Notes: generated by a model not told the origin, from the sequence alone. Shown: positions 35,570 through 47,300, counted from the stretch's first letter. The stretch is 64,000 bases of DNA from Corylus avellana (GCF_901000735.1 NC_081543.1:35026590-35090589); one strand, 5' to 3'. Translations and numbers: made by a program.

Positions 35570-38500
35570 GAACATTTAGTATTTTTCTTTTATTAATGTA
35601 GTACAATTTAAATGACGATAAAATATATTCACCATATATGCCATTAAAACTGTAAAATACAATAAATAAATGTATAATCTCTAATTAATAATAATAAAGA
35701 GCATGTTCACTTCTATTTTTTTAAGACGCACGATCCCAAAAAATAAAAAATACAATTCTCAGAGGAATCGAGGATTCCTTTCCAAGCAATACTTGAATTG
35801 GATCTTATGACATTTTCAGATTGTCTTAAGTTAATTAAGACAATATTATCCTAGGATAATAAGAAAATCACCAATTAGCAGTATCCTCCGATCCCGGCCT
35901 TGGGGTAAGAGCATTGTCTTGTGCTGCATTTTATTTAAATACTTCATTAACATGTCCTTCAACGGTTCAATAATATATGAATATGTTGCGTTCTACTCGG
36001 TGATAAAAACCTTTGTCTTGTCGGAAATGAATTCTTTAAACTACGTACTCATGTGGAGTGCAAAACTGGAAATCTATTGTGCTCATGCATTATAAAAGAA
36101 AAAAATTGTGTATTAATCTCTGGTATGACATGTCACATGGTCATTTTACATGCCACATATACTATTAATGTGTCACATTAACAATTTCTGGCAAAGGAAT
36201 AAAATAGTTATCATATAAATCTTTGAAGGGTTGTTTTATTAATTTATTTTTTATTTTTAAAAAGTATAGAGATTTGAAAATTGAAACCCAAGCCTAATTT
36301 TAGGCTTAATATTTCAACCTTAATATTTAAAGATGTGGATAGGGACCAACCATTTATTCTTAACAGTGCTCAATTGGATCCAACTCATCGTCAAGGAAAA
36401 AATTACGTCAATGCCGGTAGTTGCCGTACGTCGCTCTCTCTGCCGTCTGATGCGAACCCATAGTGAAAATATTCTACTTTTATTTCCATATATTTCTTGA
36501 CGGCAGCTTTTGATTGGAGAGTGAAGCAAAATTTTCAACTCCTGCCTAACAAGAGATCATGTCTTGATGGGTGAACTTTGATAGTGCATGGCTTGCTTCT
36601 TCGAAAGCTACCAAACCCACTAATCATCTTAATTAATGGCTTTCTATATTTGGAGATATTAGAAAGTTTGTCAAAGATTTTCATTCAAATATCCAATAAA
36701 AATATTTTTTTTTTGGCATTGTAACACTCATCTTGAGTGTATATCTTTATTCAGTTATCATGCTCTATCGATCATTAATTAAAAAGGAGAAAAAAGAAAA
36801 AAAAAATTTAAAAGCAGATGAAACACGTCAACTTGGAGGAGATGTATGCACGCGAGATGGGATGCCAGAATGCAAAGAATCATTTCTCATAAAATTATCA
36901 TGTGTTATTAAATCAGCATGTGAGGAAGTGTAATTTTTTTTTAATTCTCACATGCTTTTTTAATAAATTTCCTCCAGTAATTAAAAAAAGGTATGTACTT
37001 AAAGGACACATGATATTTTAATAGACTGAATGAAAGAAAGTTCTTTCAACCCCGGTTTAAAAAAAAAAACTATGTTCTTACAAGTTTGTGTACTGAGAAA
37101 TTTTATATGATTTTATTATCACCTAAAATTAATATTAAATTAATTGACTGACAGCTGGCCATGATGTTGTAGTAGTTCTCAGTAAAAAAATAGGAGGGAA
37201 AAGGTCAAATTCGGCTGGAGATGCACTGATGAAGTTTTGGGTTATATTATTATTATTATTAATTATTATGTATTTGATAAGATATGGTTGGACTTTGGAG
37301 AGTCCTAGGGCAATTGTTCTCCTTCTAAAATATATGTTTATCTTCTGCATAACTTTTATTTAATGATATTTTTCGTGCCTTTTTGGGCCCAAGTTGCAGA
37401 GCTTCCTTTGTTTCTCTTTTGCTAGTTCATGTTGTGGGTACATAATATAAGTCCAAAAATTGTAGACCATGTTTACCTCCTTCTCATTTCGGATATAAAG
37501 ATGATTTTATTTGACCATGAGAAATGATATGTTTTTTTTTTTTTGGGTGTTCTTTAGTATTCTCTACGTGAATATTATTTTTTAAAAAATAAAAATAAAA
37601 ACTTATCTGTTGGTTATCTATATTTTTTTTAAAAAAAAGTAATATCAAAATAGAACACAAAAAAACAATCGTAGCATTTCTTGTAAAAAATATAGGATAA
37701 CTCAGGATATGCATGGAAGATGCAGCCAAATTAGGTGCATAAAAAGTTCACAGTTCCCAAAAAGGCAGACAGTGGGATAGGCCAAATACAACGTAGATCA
37801 ACTGTGTTATGCAAGTAGGCACTCTGTACTTTTGACATTTGTTATGGCATATTGGAGCAACCCATTACTTCTCCCTCTTCAATTATCAATTCTTGCTTTG
37901 CTGTCAAAGACAAACGTGATAAATGGTAACAGCCCAACCCAGTCTACATGCCACAATCCTCAAGTTGAGCCTTTCCCCTTCAGACTATCTATACATAATG
38001 CTAGAAATTAATCATATATTTTTATCTTATAATTATTTTATATGAACCATGATGTCATAGGTCCGGCGTTACCTTTGACATGGCCTGGCCCCTTTTTTTT
38101 TTTTTTTTTTTTTTTAATTTGTTGATATTTTTACTTTTTCTTTTTTTTGTCAACAATGTATGAGCGCGTGTACCTTGTTCTTTGTTTTCTTCATTGACTT
38201 GGAACGATATACGTGGATTTTGGTCGCAATGTCATAAAGCCATGGACATGTACTTTGTTGATGATCATTCACCAAAATGTACGGAAGGGGATTGAAATCT
38301 CCAGCGACCAACAAATGTGGTTTCCCATGAGGAACTTACGAGGAAACTGATGAGTAATATGTACACTTGAGAAAAGTAATTATTGTTCTTCCCTCGCTTT
38401 AGTCAATCTTAACCTTTGACTTTGCTCCTCTCGTGTACTGCACTTGCTATCATTATAGAAGGTAATTGCCTGTTTATCTGTCGAAGTTATGTAATTAATT

Positions 38501-38584
38501 AATTTAATCCTCTCAAGTTATTGTCAACTCTTTCACATTACTTATTCATCCGTTTTTCTGTTTTTCTGTCACGTTATTTTGCCT
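35570..38584. other. Intergenic, gene-poor
   Basis: No gene recognised. Short open frames (such as 36281-36463 and 36733-36933) have no motif I know. Poly(T) tracts lie near 37535 and 38095. Confidence 0.4.
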
Positions 38585-38871
38585 GCTCTTTTTGAATTTT
38601 GTGTTCCATTTTGTTAAATTTTATTGATTAGTGAAAAAAGATTATGAAAAATGTCTACGTGGGTTTCTCTTGGTATAAAATCTTCACATTACTTATTATC
38701 TCATTTTTCTTTGAACTCTATTCATTTCTTGCTTTTGTTTTCTGGGTTTCTCTTAGTATATCATTGCTATCTTGTTTAGATATATTAATCAGAATCTTTG
38801 TCAGCTCTTTTTGAATTTTGTGTTCGATTTTGTTATATTTTATTGATTAGTGCAAAAAGATTATGACAAAT
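38585..38871 (+). repeat. Imperfect 68-bp direct repeat, 219 bp apart
   Basis: GCTCTTTTTGAATTTTGTGT starts at 38585 and 38804. The match continues through TTTTATTGATTAGTG to AGATTATGA with few mismatches (38585-38652 and 38804-38871). Between them a GGGTTTCTCTTGGTATA phrase (38660) recurs imperfectly near 38744. Function unknown. Confidence 0.7.
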
Positions 38872-39674
38872 TGAAGGTATATGGGCCATTTAGATGGTCT
38901 TAGCTGCTTCTTCTGCATAATGGGGATGGAATTTTTGGCAATTTTGGCAGTTAATTCAAGAAACAACCAATGTTGGAATAAAGTAAATTTTTGGAGAAAT
39001 GATGACCATAACTCAAACCAACTTGGACAGAGTTCACAGATTGACACCAGATTGGTGAAAAACAGATTCTTCTTTACTTTTAGTTAACCTGATCTTTCTT
39101 TTTGAGATAATCTTCAATTTTGGAGCCATCAAATGTGAAAAAAAAAAAAAAAAAAAATCAACCTGAAGTATAAAAGACTAGTTACAGACTCCCAGGAGAT
39201 TGCCATAAAAGTTTCAGAAGCATTTTGGGAGTGGGGAAAAGAAGGTTGGATTATGAGGACTGAAAACCATTTTGTTCAGCATTGTTTCTTGCCTACATGA
39301 TGTTGACAACAAAAAAGCACATGGTCATAAAATAAGTTGCAGAGAACTTGAGCTTTGTTTGGTTTTATGAAAAAGAAGGAGCACTTCAAAGCAATTTCTG
39401 TTCTTTTCTATAATTGATTCAAATAAACAGAAGTAAAGAATATCAATTTTGGAATCCTTCCAGGGGTTGTCTCATAAAATTTGAGGAATCCCAGCTAAGC
39501 ATAAACAGCTCCAATGAATTTTCCCATGCAGTGTGGCCCCAGAGCAAGCAATTATGCAATGCTTTCTGCAATTAGGTTGTGAAAAGCATTCTATGAGGAT
39601 CAAAATATAACACAGCCAAGCACCTTTACAGGCTTGGACCCATGATCTCACCTCCACCCCTTATAGTTATGGGG
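38872..39674. other. Intergenic; possible transcript, nothing recognised
   Basis: Less AT-rich than its surroundings, with overlapping short open frames on both strands (38881-39087 plus, 39472-39657 minus). None resembles a protein I know. It could be part of a non-coding transcript. Confidence 0.3.
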
Positions 39675-39995
39675 AGGATAGAAGCCATTTGCTCCAAAGA
39701 ACATTGGCAAGCTTTAGCTTGAAGTATTTAGCATATATATATATATATGCAAATGCATCCATTAAAGCACCACTCCATTAACTAAGATCAAAGCCATGCA
39801 AAAGTATATGATGTTCTGTCAACAACTTATCCTGTTCCTATAATATCTCACTTCCAATCACTTGCATAGATAACATCAAAACCAAAACCCCTCTATAATA
39901 ATATAAGTTATTCTCTGCAATTAATTTTGCAAATTGTTGTAATACCAGAAACTAAAGGACAACCCCTCCTCTAACTAGTAAGCAAACCGCAACTT

Positions 39996-40206
39996 AGAGC
40001 ATGCTTGAAATTGCGTTTGAAGGACTTAAAAGTATTTTTAACACTCAAAAAGTCCGTTTGAAGAAAAAAAAATACTCGTTTAGTAAAAAGATTAAAAACA
40101 CTTTTAATGGTCCAAAAAGTCTAAAAATAACCAAAATGCACTTTTGGCAAAAGCTCTTTTTGACTTAAACGATCTATTTTTCAAACGCAATTCCAAACAG
40201 GCTCTT
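39996..40206. mobile_element. hAT-like MITE, GAGCCTGTTTG family
   Basis: Left end TTAGAGCATGCTTGAAATTG and right end CGCAATTCCAAACAGGCTCTTA are imperfect inverted repeats. Same family as 20104-20337 and allelic to 50981-51226. Confidence 0.75.
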
Positions 40207-40372
40207 AAGCTGCTTTATTGTGTGCTTTCACTCACAAATTTCTACTTCTCTATTTATATAGTTAAAATAAAACTTTCAATAGGATTGCTCCCTTACATTT
40301 ACACTTTATACTTCTTCTCCATGCTCTCTAGTAAAGTCCCGGTTCCAAATTTCAACTAAACCCTAATGTGCC

Positions 40373-40624
40373 ATGAACAGTGTGAAGTTCCAAGTACTTT
40401 GTCTGGTCTCTGAAGACCATACAAGGGTGCTTCAGCCAAGCATTCATTCACAGTGTTCACCACATGCAGCTGCCAACAAATCTGCTGAATCAGCCATGGA
40501 AAGAGTTTGGACATCTTCTTCAGCTAACAGTTGCTTGGACACTCCAATCTGTTCCCATGGTGACATCAAGAGAATTATACACATGCACACTCTCAAATAT
40601 TATATGGAGAAGATTATCAATTGA
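40373..40624 (+). CDS. Unrecognised 83-residue open frame, identical in both copies
   Basis: Starts MNSVKFQVLCLVSEDH and ends YYMEKIIN. It has a Ser/Ala-rich middle and no domain, signal peptide or membrane segment I can recognise. The translated product is identical to that of 51392-51643, although neighbouring DNA differs at several positions. The region is less AT-rich than its surroundings, as expected of an exon or a conserved non-coding transcript. The minus strand holds only a roughly 40-residue frame. It may be non-coding RNA; coding status is uncertain. Confidence 0.25.
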   Translation: MNSVKFQVLCLVSEDHTRVLQPSIHSQCSPHAAANKSAESAMERVWTSSSANSCLDTPICSHGDIKRIIHMHTLKYYMEKIIN

Positions 40625-42854
40625 AACTTAAAAGGAACTCCTCATTATCAGAAACTGAACTGGTTATCACAGCAGCAAAAGCTAGCAGAATCCCCTGATA
40701 CATCTGCTTAGAGCAGATTTGATCAAACTTCATTCCCCAATCTAAAAACTAAATTAATAGGAGAAGCCACTAAGCAACTTAAATGGAATAAGTTGTAATG
40801 GGTCTAATGGTAGCTGCCTAGCTGGTGTGTTTAGAAGGTGTGGATTTTGTAGTTGGGTTGTGTGTTGTAAATGGGCCAAGATAAATAATGGGCCACGTTA
40901 GTTGATAGAATAGAATGATTAGCTTTAGACACCCCTCCTTTTAGTTTTTTTTTTTTTAATTTTAAATTTTAATGGGGCATATGGCCACGTGGCAGTTTTT
41001 GATTGGTTTGACGTAAATTTCTATTAACTTTTTGGAGGAAAGATTGATGGAGGTACCTTCTTTGCTTTAGCCATAAGTAAGATACCATCTCCGATACAAA
41101 TTAAAGTTAGGTAAAAATTAATAAAATTTAAAAACCACATGTGAAAAAAGTATTTAACCCATTTATTTTTGTAAACACATACTTGATAACTTCTCTACTT
41201 TTGGAAGCAATTTACATGTTAAATCATATCATTCCGTTTTTCTAGGGTTGTCAGGTAATTGGATTGCTTCGCATCTAATTTATAGACTAAGGGTCCGTTT
41301 GAGATTGCAATTTCAATAAGTGCGATTTTAAAATTTACGTTTTTACTGTTCATAAGAAAAGCACATGTTTTTTGAATAAAAGTTATTCCAACTTTATCAT
41401 TGTAATTAAAAAAAAAAAAAATGTGGTCCTCACATGTAGAAGACACATGTCATTTTTATAGAATATATTGAATGAAATTTCTTTAACCCAGTTTGAAGGA
41501 AAACTTTGTCCTTATTTTTTCATTCTCTACTCTTTCTTTTCTATTTTTTTTAATGGGTTAAACTCAATGACCTCTTTTTTTTTAGGAGGGCTAGATTTAC
41601 AAATACTTTACAAAAAAAGTTATTACAAAGTGATGTGGCATACCATGACTAAGAATGAGATGAATCCAAATTTTGAGAAATTTAATCATATTGTGTGTTA
41701 GAACAGTTTTTGACACGGTGTGGAAAAGAGTTGAGGTAGACTTGGACTAATTCTTCTTATTTGAGTTGGTTTGGGAGTCCTGAGAGCTGGAATTAAACTT
41801 GGCTCCTACTCCAATTTAGACTTTGAGTAGGACTCTGTGACCTAGATTATTCTAATAGAGCCCAACTTGGATTGTATTTCCTGCTATTCAATTAATAATT
41901 GAGTGGCTTGTCATTGGCCCTAAGGCCCAAATTTAATGAGCTTTAATTAATAATTATATTTTAAAATTTACGTTTTTAAAAATTGCGTTATTGATATGAG
42001 AAGCACATGTATTATTTCTGAACCTCCACCTACTAACAACTTTGGGCTTGTCCGATTTTAATTATTACTTAATGGAGAAGAAATTTGCCCGTCTTAATCA
42101 AGTTTTGTCAAGGTATGCGTTAATTGGTTGCCCAAAACATGTTTTCAACTAAGGCTAGCCTGCCCCATTAAAGATACAGACTCTTTCAACAATACAAACT
42201 CATTAAAAGCTTGTACTATAACTTCATGGGTCTAAATCAAACAACAACCTAAAACCCACAACACCATGGGTTTCAAAAAGATTGCTTATACCAAAATTAT
42301 GATCCATAATAGATATTTATTATAAAACTTGGGCATTTGGATGGCGTACATTTCAAGGGTTAACAAGTTGACCAATTTCCTAATCTTTGTATATATTTTT
42401 GCATTACTTTATTTCGTCTTAGGGTCGGTAATTAAGGAACCCGCCCCTTTTTTGGTTTTTGGTTCTCCAACTCTCTCTTCCTTGCATATCAGTAGTGGTA
42501 AGAATCGTTTATTGTAACTCTCTTTCCTATTTAATTAAAAAAAAAAAAAAAAATTCTCACGTGAAAATTATTTTTCGTTTTGAATTGTTTATTGATATTG
42601 TTACTTTGATAAGAGAAACAAACGATCAACAAGAAGAGTAACAAATAATTTATTTTTTTTATTTTTTTTTTGAAGTGACAAATAAAGCTAAATCAATACT
42701 GACAATACATGGAGGGACAAATTTTCTTTTTCCTTTTTTTTTTTTCTAAATTAAATTTAAAAAACTTTTTCTAATCTAATCTATAAAAATGTAAATTATT
42801 TCTTTGTAAACGAGAATCACATGCATCATGCATGGGCGTAGGCCGCCCATTTAA
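40625..42854. other. Intergenic, repeat-derived
   Basis: No gene recognised. GGGTCCGTTTGAGATTGCAA at 41290 and AAATTGCGTTATTG near 41973 look like the two ends of a hAT-like element with other sequence nested inside. The part from about 41720 to 41940 is partly deleted relative to the other copy. Confidence 0.4.
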
Positions 42855-42963
42855 TATTTTCTGGTAGCTAGTGGGAATTCACACTACCAGAAACGACGAA
42901 TATATATATATATAAGAGAAGTGCCGAAAAAAAGATGAAGAAAAATGTCACTCAATCGAAAAT
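42855..42963. mobile_element. Possible CACTA-type termini at the point where the copies diverge
   Basis: TTTTCTGGTAGCTAGTG (42857-42873) is followed after eight bases by CACTACCAGAAACG (42882). These resemble the end and start of CACTA transposons placed back to back. The sequence is absent from the other copy, which continues differently after 54036. The gap at 42964 hides the rest. Confidence 0.4.
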
Positions 42964-43063
42964 NNNNNNNNNNNNNNNNNNNNNNNNNNNNNNNNNNNNN
43001 NNNNNNNNNNNNNNNNNNNNNNNNNNNNNNNNNNNNNNNNNNNNNNNNNNNNNNNNNNNNNNN
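42964..43063. other. Assembly gap (100 N)
   Basis: Exactly 100 N. The other copy bridges this position with 3.3 kb (54037-57356). Confidence 1.
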
Positions 43064-43859
43064 TTTCAATGTTCGTGCTTTCTTCTTGCTGCATTCATGA
43101 GCTTCACCAAAAAAAATGAGGGCTGGTCGGCGTCTTCTAGGCTGACCGGAGCCATGGCTGATGGAGGCGGATTGTAGGTTTGGGTAAATGAATAGGAAAA
43201 GTGGAAAATAGGTCTTTTTAGGTTTTCTATTTTTAAGAATGTGAATTTAAAAATCTAGTTTTTTTGTTTATTTTGCTTAAGGTGTTCCACGCTGATATGG
43301 CAAGCCCTCATTAGAGGGAACAAAAATGTTAATTTGTGTCAAAACCTTATAAAAGTTATTCTTAAAGTGATAATATTTTTATGTTAATTTTTTTTTTTAA
43401 AAAAAAAGAGGTGAATAATAGTTGGAATCGGGAGGGTGTTTAACAAATTCCCTAGTGTCTTTAATTAAAGTAATGTTTTAAGAGGTACTTCTTACATTTT
43501 TTTTGTGTTGTTTTAAAATTGATTTGGTTTTAAAAAATAAAGAGATTATGAGAATTTTTAAATATTTATTTTAGAATTAAAAAAATAAATAATTATCTTT
43601 TAATCATGAAAATACATATTTTAATACTACTTTTGTTTTGTTCAATAAAATTATTATAAATTAAAAAAAAAAATCCTATTCGTATAAAATATTAGTAAGT
43701 ATTTTATTTAAGAGAAATGATTGATGTCAATATTTTGCTAATATTTATCTCATATAATCTTATAAATTAACCATTAGATTTGCAGACTTATATGGACCCC
43801 ACATAAGTCAAAGGTGAACCTCATAAATCTAATGGTTAATATATCAAATTTAAAAATAA

Positions 43860-43874
43860 AACACACACACACAC

Positions 43875-43910
<36 letters not shown>
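43860..43910. repeat. (AC)n(TA)n compound microsatellite
   Basis: An AC run followed by a TA run. It is reduced to a short TA stretch (near 58155) in the other copy. Confidence 0.95.
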
Positions 43911-43916
<6 letters not shown>

Positions 43917-44020
43917 AATATGGACAAATTGTGACACCAATCATTTCACATAATTTAAAATTAAGATACTTATTATGGAACAAATAAAACAAGAATATGT
44001 AATTAAAAAACTGCATCAAG

Positions 44021-44031
44021 AAACTGTAATT
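44021..44031. repeat. Target-site duplication of the 847-bp retroposon, left copy
   Basis: AAACTGTAATT, repeated exactly at 44879-44889. Confidence 0.8.
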
Positions 44032-44878
44032 TTCTTTTACATTTCAGACTCATTCATTGATAAAAAGATTGCGAGTAAAAGCTCTCATAAATAGAGCAAA
44101 AAGTTATGAAGCAAATCATAGCTGAATCTACAAGGTTACAGACATCAAAGATACATACATTATAAATCTAACATTCAAGACCTATCAATGACATCAACCG
44201 AAGCTAGTATTCAATTTTAACAACAGATCTGTTCCAGACAGACTAAATCCAATGCATAGGTAGCTCTTATTCCTCAACCCTGAAAGCAGAAAACTTCCAT
44301 GCCGAAACTCATCCTCCTCGACCCGATAGCCAAGATACTGTTCACATCCACAACCCAAGGGTCTGGACCAAAAACGAATACGTACCCCACTGATCATCAA
44401 TCGAGCAGATCAAGAGAGAGGATAGAGCCTTATTGCAAGCAACAAAAACAGGAACAAAAAAACACAAGAAACTAGAAAAAACAGGCAAGAAACGAACCGG
44501 GAAAAACTGGAAAAGAAATACAAGGAAAAAATAGACAAAAGCCAAAAAACCACAAAAATAGAAAGCGACGCCGGAAGAAAATAGGCCTCAGAGCGAGGCT
44601 GCCGAAAAACGACGCAAGGAGGCGATGGACATGGATGGAGCCGGAGAGCCAATGGGAAGAGCGTGAGTCTACTTGGGTCGGATGGGAGACGGTAGATCAA
44701 GCTTAAACTAGTCAAATCCAAGAGCCAAGCTAGAACCGAAAAATGACTCGGTGGATCTGAGCTCAGGGGCTGTAGGAGAGGGGCTAAAACAAAAAATGGA
44801 CAAAGGAGCGGAAAGAGGTGGAAAGGAAGGAGAAAAAAAACACTGCACAAGGAGGTAGGGAGCATCAGGTAAATAGAC
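44032..44878 (-). mobile_element. 847-bp non-autonomous retroposon, minus strand, no RT
   Basis: Flanked by the 11-bp duplication AAACTGTAATT. On the minus strand it begins with a CT-rich, gene-like leader, continues through CGGGTCGAGGAGGATGAG-like sequence, and ends CTTTTTATCAATGAATGAGT followed by an A-rich tail. The allelic copy at 58290 has a longer tail of T on the plus strand. The TTTATCAATGAA-like end resembles plant LINE 3' ends, suggesting mobilisation in trans by LINE machinery. The 161-residue hydrophobic open frame on this strand comes from T-rich sequence, matches no protein I know, and is not equally open in the second copy. It could be a LINE deletion derivative or a retrocopy of an RNA. 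Confidence 0.65.
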
Positions 44879-44889
44879 AAACTGTAATT
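44879..44889. repeat. Target-site duplication of the 847-bp retroposon, right copy
   Basis: AAACTGTAATT, identical to 44021-44031. Confidence 0.8.
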
Positions 44890-45484
44890 AATCAAAGAGT
44901 AGTTAAAAGAAAATAGAACAAGATTCCCTACAATTTCAAAAAAATTATAAATTCTTAAATTACAAAATTTGTGTCATTTCTAATTCTAGGTATCAAAATG
45001 CTTAGAAAATGTTACATAAAAAAAAATAAAAAATAAAATAAAAATGTGACAAGTTATCGATGTAGCTAGAAAAAGTTTTCCTCCCAAAATGCTTTTTCTT
45101 AACTTTTGTAAATACGCTTATTTCTTAGAAAACCAAAAAAATAATTTTTGGTTCAAATTTTTTTAATAGCATAAGGAGCAAGAATCGATCAAAATATACT
45201 CACTTCCTCAACTATAACATATTGCATTTTTAATATGTAATATTTTTTAAGCATTTATACCTAAAAATAACTTAAATTTCGTAATTTCTAGACTTTCTCT
45301 CCGTACATGTACTGAGAGCATCACTTTAATGTTCACGAAGAGGACAATCAATTATGGAGACAGAAAAAAGGACACCATAAAAAAACAAAGTTAAAAAAAA
45401 AAAAAAAAAAAAGACTGACTTATCAGTGATCATTGGCATTTTACTCTTGCCCAGCGAACCATATCTACCTCATTTACACGCTCT
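44890..45484. other. Intergenic, upstream of the zinc-ribbon gene
   Basis: AT-rich with an A tract at 45393-45410. No gene or repeat unit recognised. Confidence 0.35.
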
Positions 45485-45700
45485 ACACGTGGCGGTCAAC
45501 CAGAGCCACACCATCACCATGACTCTTAAGCAGGTTTCCCGCTACAATGACATGAATAAAACGTCGAGCCAAGTCCTTAATACAGCCTTCAGGGCCGCCA
45601 CACGTGTCGTCCATCGAACGGACAGACGCGGTGATAGTCAAATATTACGGGTTGGACTTTTCGTGCATATATACACGTACCATGGCATCAGTAGGGGTAG
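45485..45700 (+). promoter_or_regulatory. Promoter of the zinc-ribbon gene: two G-boxes and a TATA box
   Basis: CACGTG cores lie at 45486-45491 (ACACGTGGC, ABRE-like) and 45601-45606 (CACACGTGTC). TATATA lies at 45668-45673, about 120 bp before the start codon. G-box/ABRE pairs are typical of genes responsive to abscisic acid or stress. All three elements are kept in the second copy (59737, 59852, 59919). Confidence 0.7.
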
Positions 45701-45789
45701 AAGTAGTAAGAAGTGATCAAATCCTCCCAGCTAGCTAGTTTGATATTTATTCTGGGTCGTTGGATCATCATCAATCAAATCGTGGATCG

Positions 45790-45996
45790 ATGGTTTGCTT
45801 TTGTTTCATGGTGGATCAGAAGAGGCGGTTGAGAAGCAGCAAGCCGGTGGCGGGGACGTGTTCCCGGTGCCGGGGAGGGGCGAGCGTCGGCGACATGATA
45901 ACGTTGACACGGTTTTGCTATGTTCCAATTTATTGGACATCTTGGAAGGCAATCATATGTACTTTCTGTGGAGCTATTCTTAAATCCTATAGATGA
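45790..45996 (+). CDS. Small plant zinc-ribbon-like protein, 68 residues
   Basis: Starts MVCFCFMVDQKRR and ends FCGAILKSYR. Two CxxC pairs (Cys24/Cys27 in AGTCSRC and Cys57/Cys60 in CTFCG) flank RFCYVPIYWTSWKA, consistent with a single zinc ribbon. It resembles a family of short, uncharacterised plant proteins beginning MVCFCFLVDQ, which I recall as stress-related in Arabidopsis; the function is not established. I prefer the ATG at 45790 to the in-frame one at 45760 because family members start at MVCFC and a TATA box lies 120 bp upstream. It is single-exon and intact here. The second copy is interrupted after 35 bases by a Copia element. Confidence 0.8.
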   Translation: MVCFCFMVDQKRRLRSSKPVAGTCSRCRGGASVGDMITLTRFCYVPIYWTSWKAIICTFCGAILKSYR

Positions 45997-47075
45997 TCTC
46001 TCTTCCTTCTCTTCTTGAGTTTTGGAACCATCTATATATATATAGTAAATTTGTAATCTGCCTTTTTACTTTAATTGACTTAAGTTTTGGATTACTTTTT
46101 TTTTATGTTCATAGCTAGCAATTATTATTATTTGCAAACAACGAGGGTTGAAAGAGGGTGGCATATATCCGAATGGGTTCCATATGAAAATAAGTTTGGC
46201 CATAGAATTGCATGTTTGTGACAACCGACGAGGACAGACGATTTGGTTAAGCTTCCAACCTGGGAATTAAACAGAGGATATGGCCGGAGTTTTGTTTGTG
46301 TTCATGTGTTTGAGATGATGTTATAAGTTGTGTATTGCAGATTTTGATCCAATTTTGTTAAACTGGAATACTGTTTTTGTAACTCTCTGTGTTTTCTTTT
46401 AGTTAACAGAAAGAAAAAAGATGAGTTCGAATAATGGCTTCGCTGGGAAAAGAGCGGCGTGGAGGAGAAAGGGGGAGATAAGCTTCAAAAGGTACACTAG
46501 ATTTAACGGAAAAAATCTAATGAAAAGGATGATTTCGTAAATAAATAAATTTTGATATACTAAATTAAAAGTTTTTTTTTTTATAAATTATATTCATCTG
46601 TTGTTAAGATTTTTGAGATAAATAATGCTAGATATTATAATTTTATTATATAATTATTTAAGTATTTGATGTGACATTTCATGTTAATCATTAATTTTTT
46701 ATTTAATTAAATTAATATAAGAGTTAGTCGAGTGCGACGTCAATCTTATTAAATAAATATTATACATAATAATAGAACGTAAAATTTTTCTAGAAATAAC
46801 ACTCATGTCCAATGTGTTTGGGTTTACTGTTTAGTCCTTTCTCTGCTGGTAGTAATTAATGAATACCAGCTGGATTTACAAGTACTAGGAAAATAATATA
46901 ACCTTTGATTTTCAATGAGTGGAACTTAATTGCAGTTTGACTTTAATGGGAGTCTTAACCGTACGCGTGGCCGACAGTTCGTATACTCAATGAAATATAT
47001 ATTGTAGAGCATTTTAGGGAATCCTTGTACAAATAAAAAAAAACCCTCTTTTCCGAGAAATTTGTAGGGACAATG
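45997..47075. other. 3' flank of the zinc-ribbon gene and intergenic DNA
   Basis: The first 100-400 bp probably hold the 3' UTR. No other gene recognised. A T tract lies at 46573-46582. Confidence 0.4.
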
Positions 47076-47083
47076 CCCCCACT

Positions 47084-47300
47084 CAGTGGCGGATTCGGAC
47101 GAAATTGGGTGCCGCTAAAATATTTTTTTTTGAAGGTGCTGAGTGGTAATTTGTATAAGTAGGAGAAAAAAAAAAAAAAATCTTTTTTTTGGGGGTGTCG
47201 TGTGAAACTTGGATAAGAAAATAACACAAAAAAAAATAAAAAAATTAAAAGCTTTGGGGTGCCGTGGCACCCCAGAGCCTCAAAAGTGGCTCCGCCACTG
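47084..47300. mobile_element. hAT-like MITE (CAGTGGCGGA ends)
   Basis: A 217-bp element with 10-bp terminal inverted repeats: CAGTGGCGGATTC on the left and, reversed, CAGTGGCGGAGCC on the right. The flanks CCCCCACT (47076-47083) and CCCCTACT (47301-47308) match at 7 of 8 positions, as in a hAT 8-bp duplication. The interior has a GGTGCCGTGGCACC palindrome and A/T tracts. Confidence 0.85.

Larger units (their letters stand above)
39675..42854 (+). repeat. First copy of a 3.2-kb direct duplication (pairs with 50642-54036)
   Basis: Colinear, with low divergence, from AGGATAGAAGCCATTTGCTC to TAGGCCGCCCATTTAA. Differences include a shorter (TA)n run here (39733-39749 against 50692-50734), a longer MITE centre and a 139-bp extra stretch in the second copy, and single-base changes. 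The second copy starts exactly at an N-gap. Confidence 0.95.
43064..45824 (+). repeat. First copy of a 2.7-kb direct duplication (pairs with 57357-60075)
   Basis: Colinear from TTTCAATGTTC to GGTGGATCAGAAGAG, with scattered substitutions and small indels. It includes the retroposon at 44032-44878 and the promoter and first codons of the zinc-ribbon gene. This copy starts at an N-gap; the other ends at a Copia insertion. Confidence 0.95.

Noticed and set aside
39472..39657. Possible microRNA precursor or short gene on either strand
   Set aside because: I could not find a convincing hairpin or a known microRNA sequence, and the short frame has no motif.
44410..44895. 161-residue hydrophobic open frame on the minus strand
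   Set aside because: Comes from T-rich DNA of a retroposon; the equivalent frame is shortened and shifted in the second copy (58759-59169).
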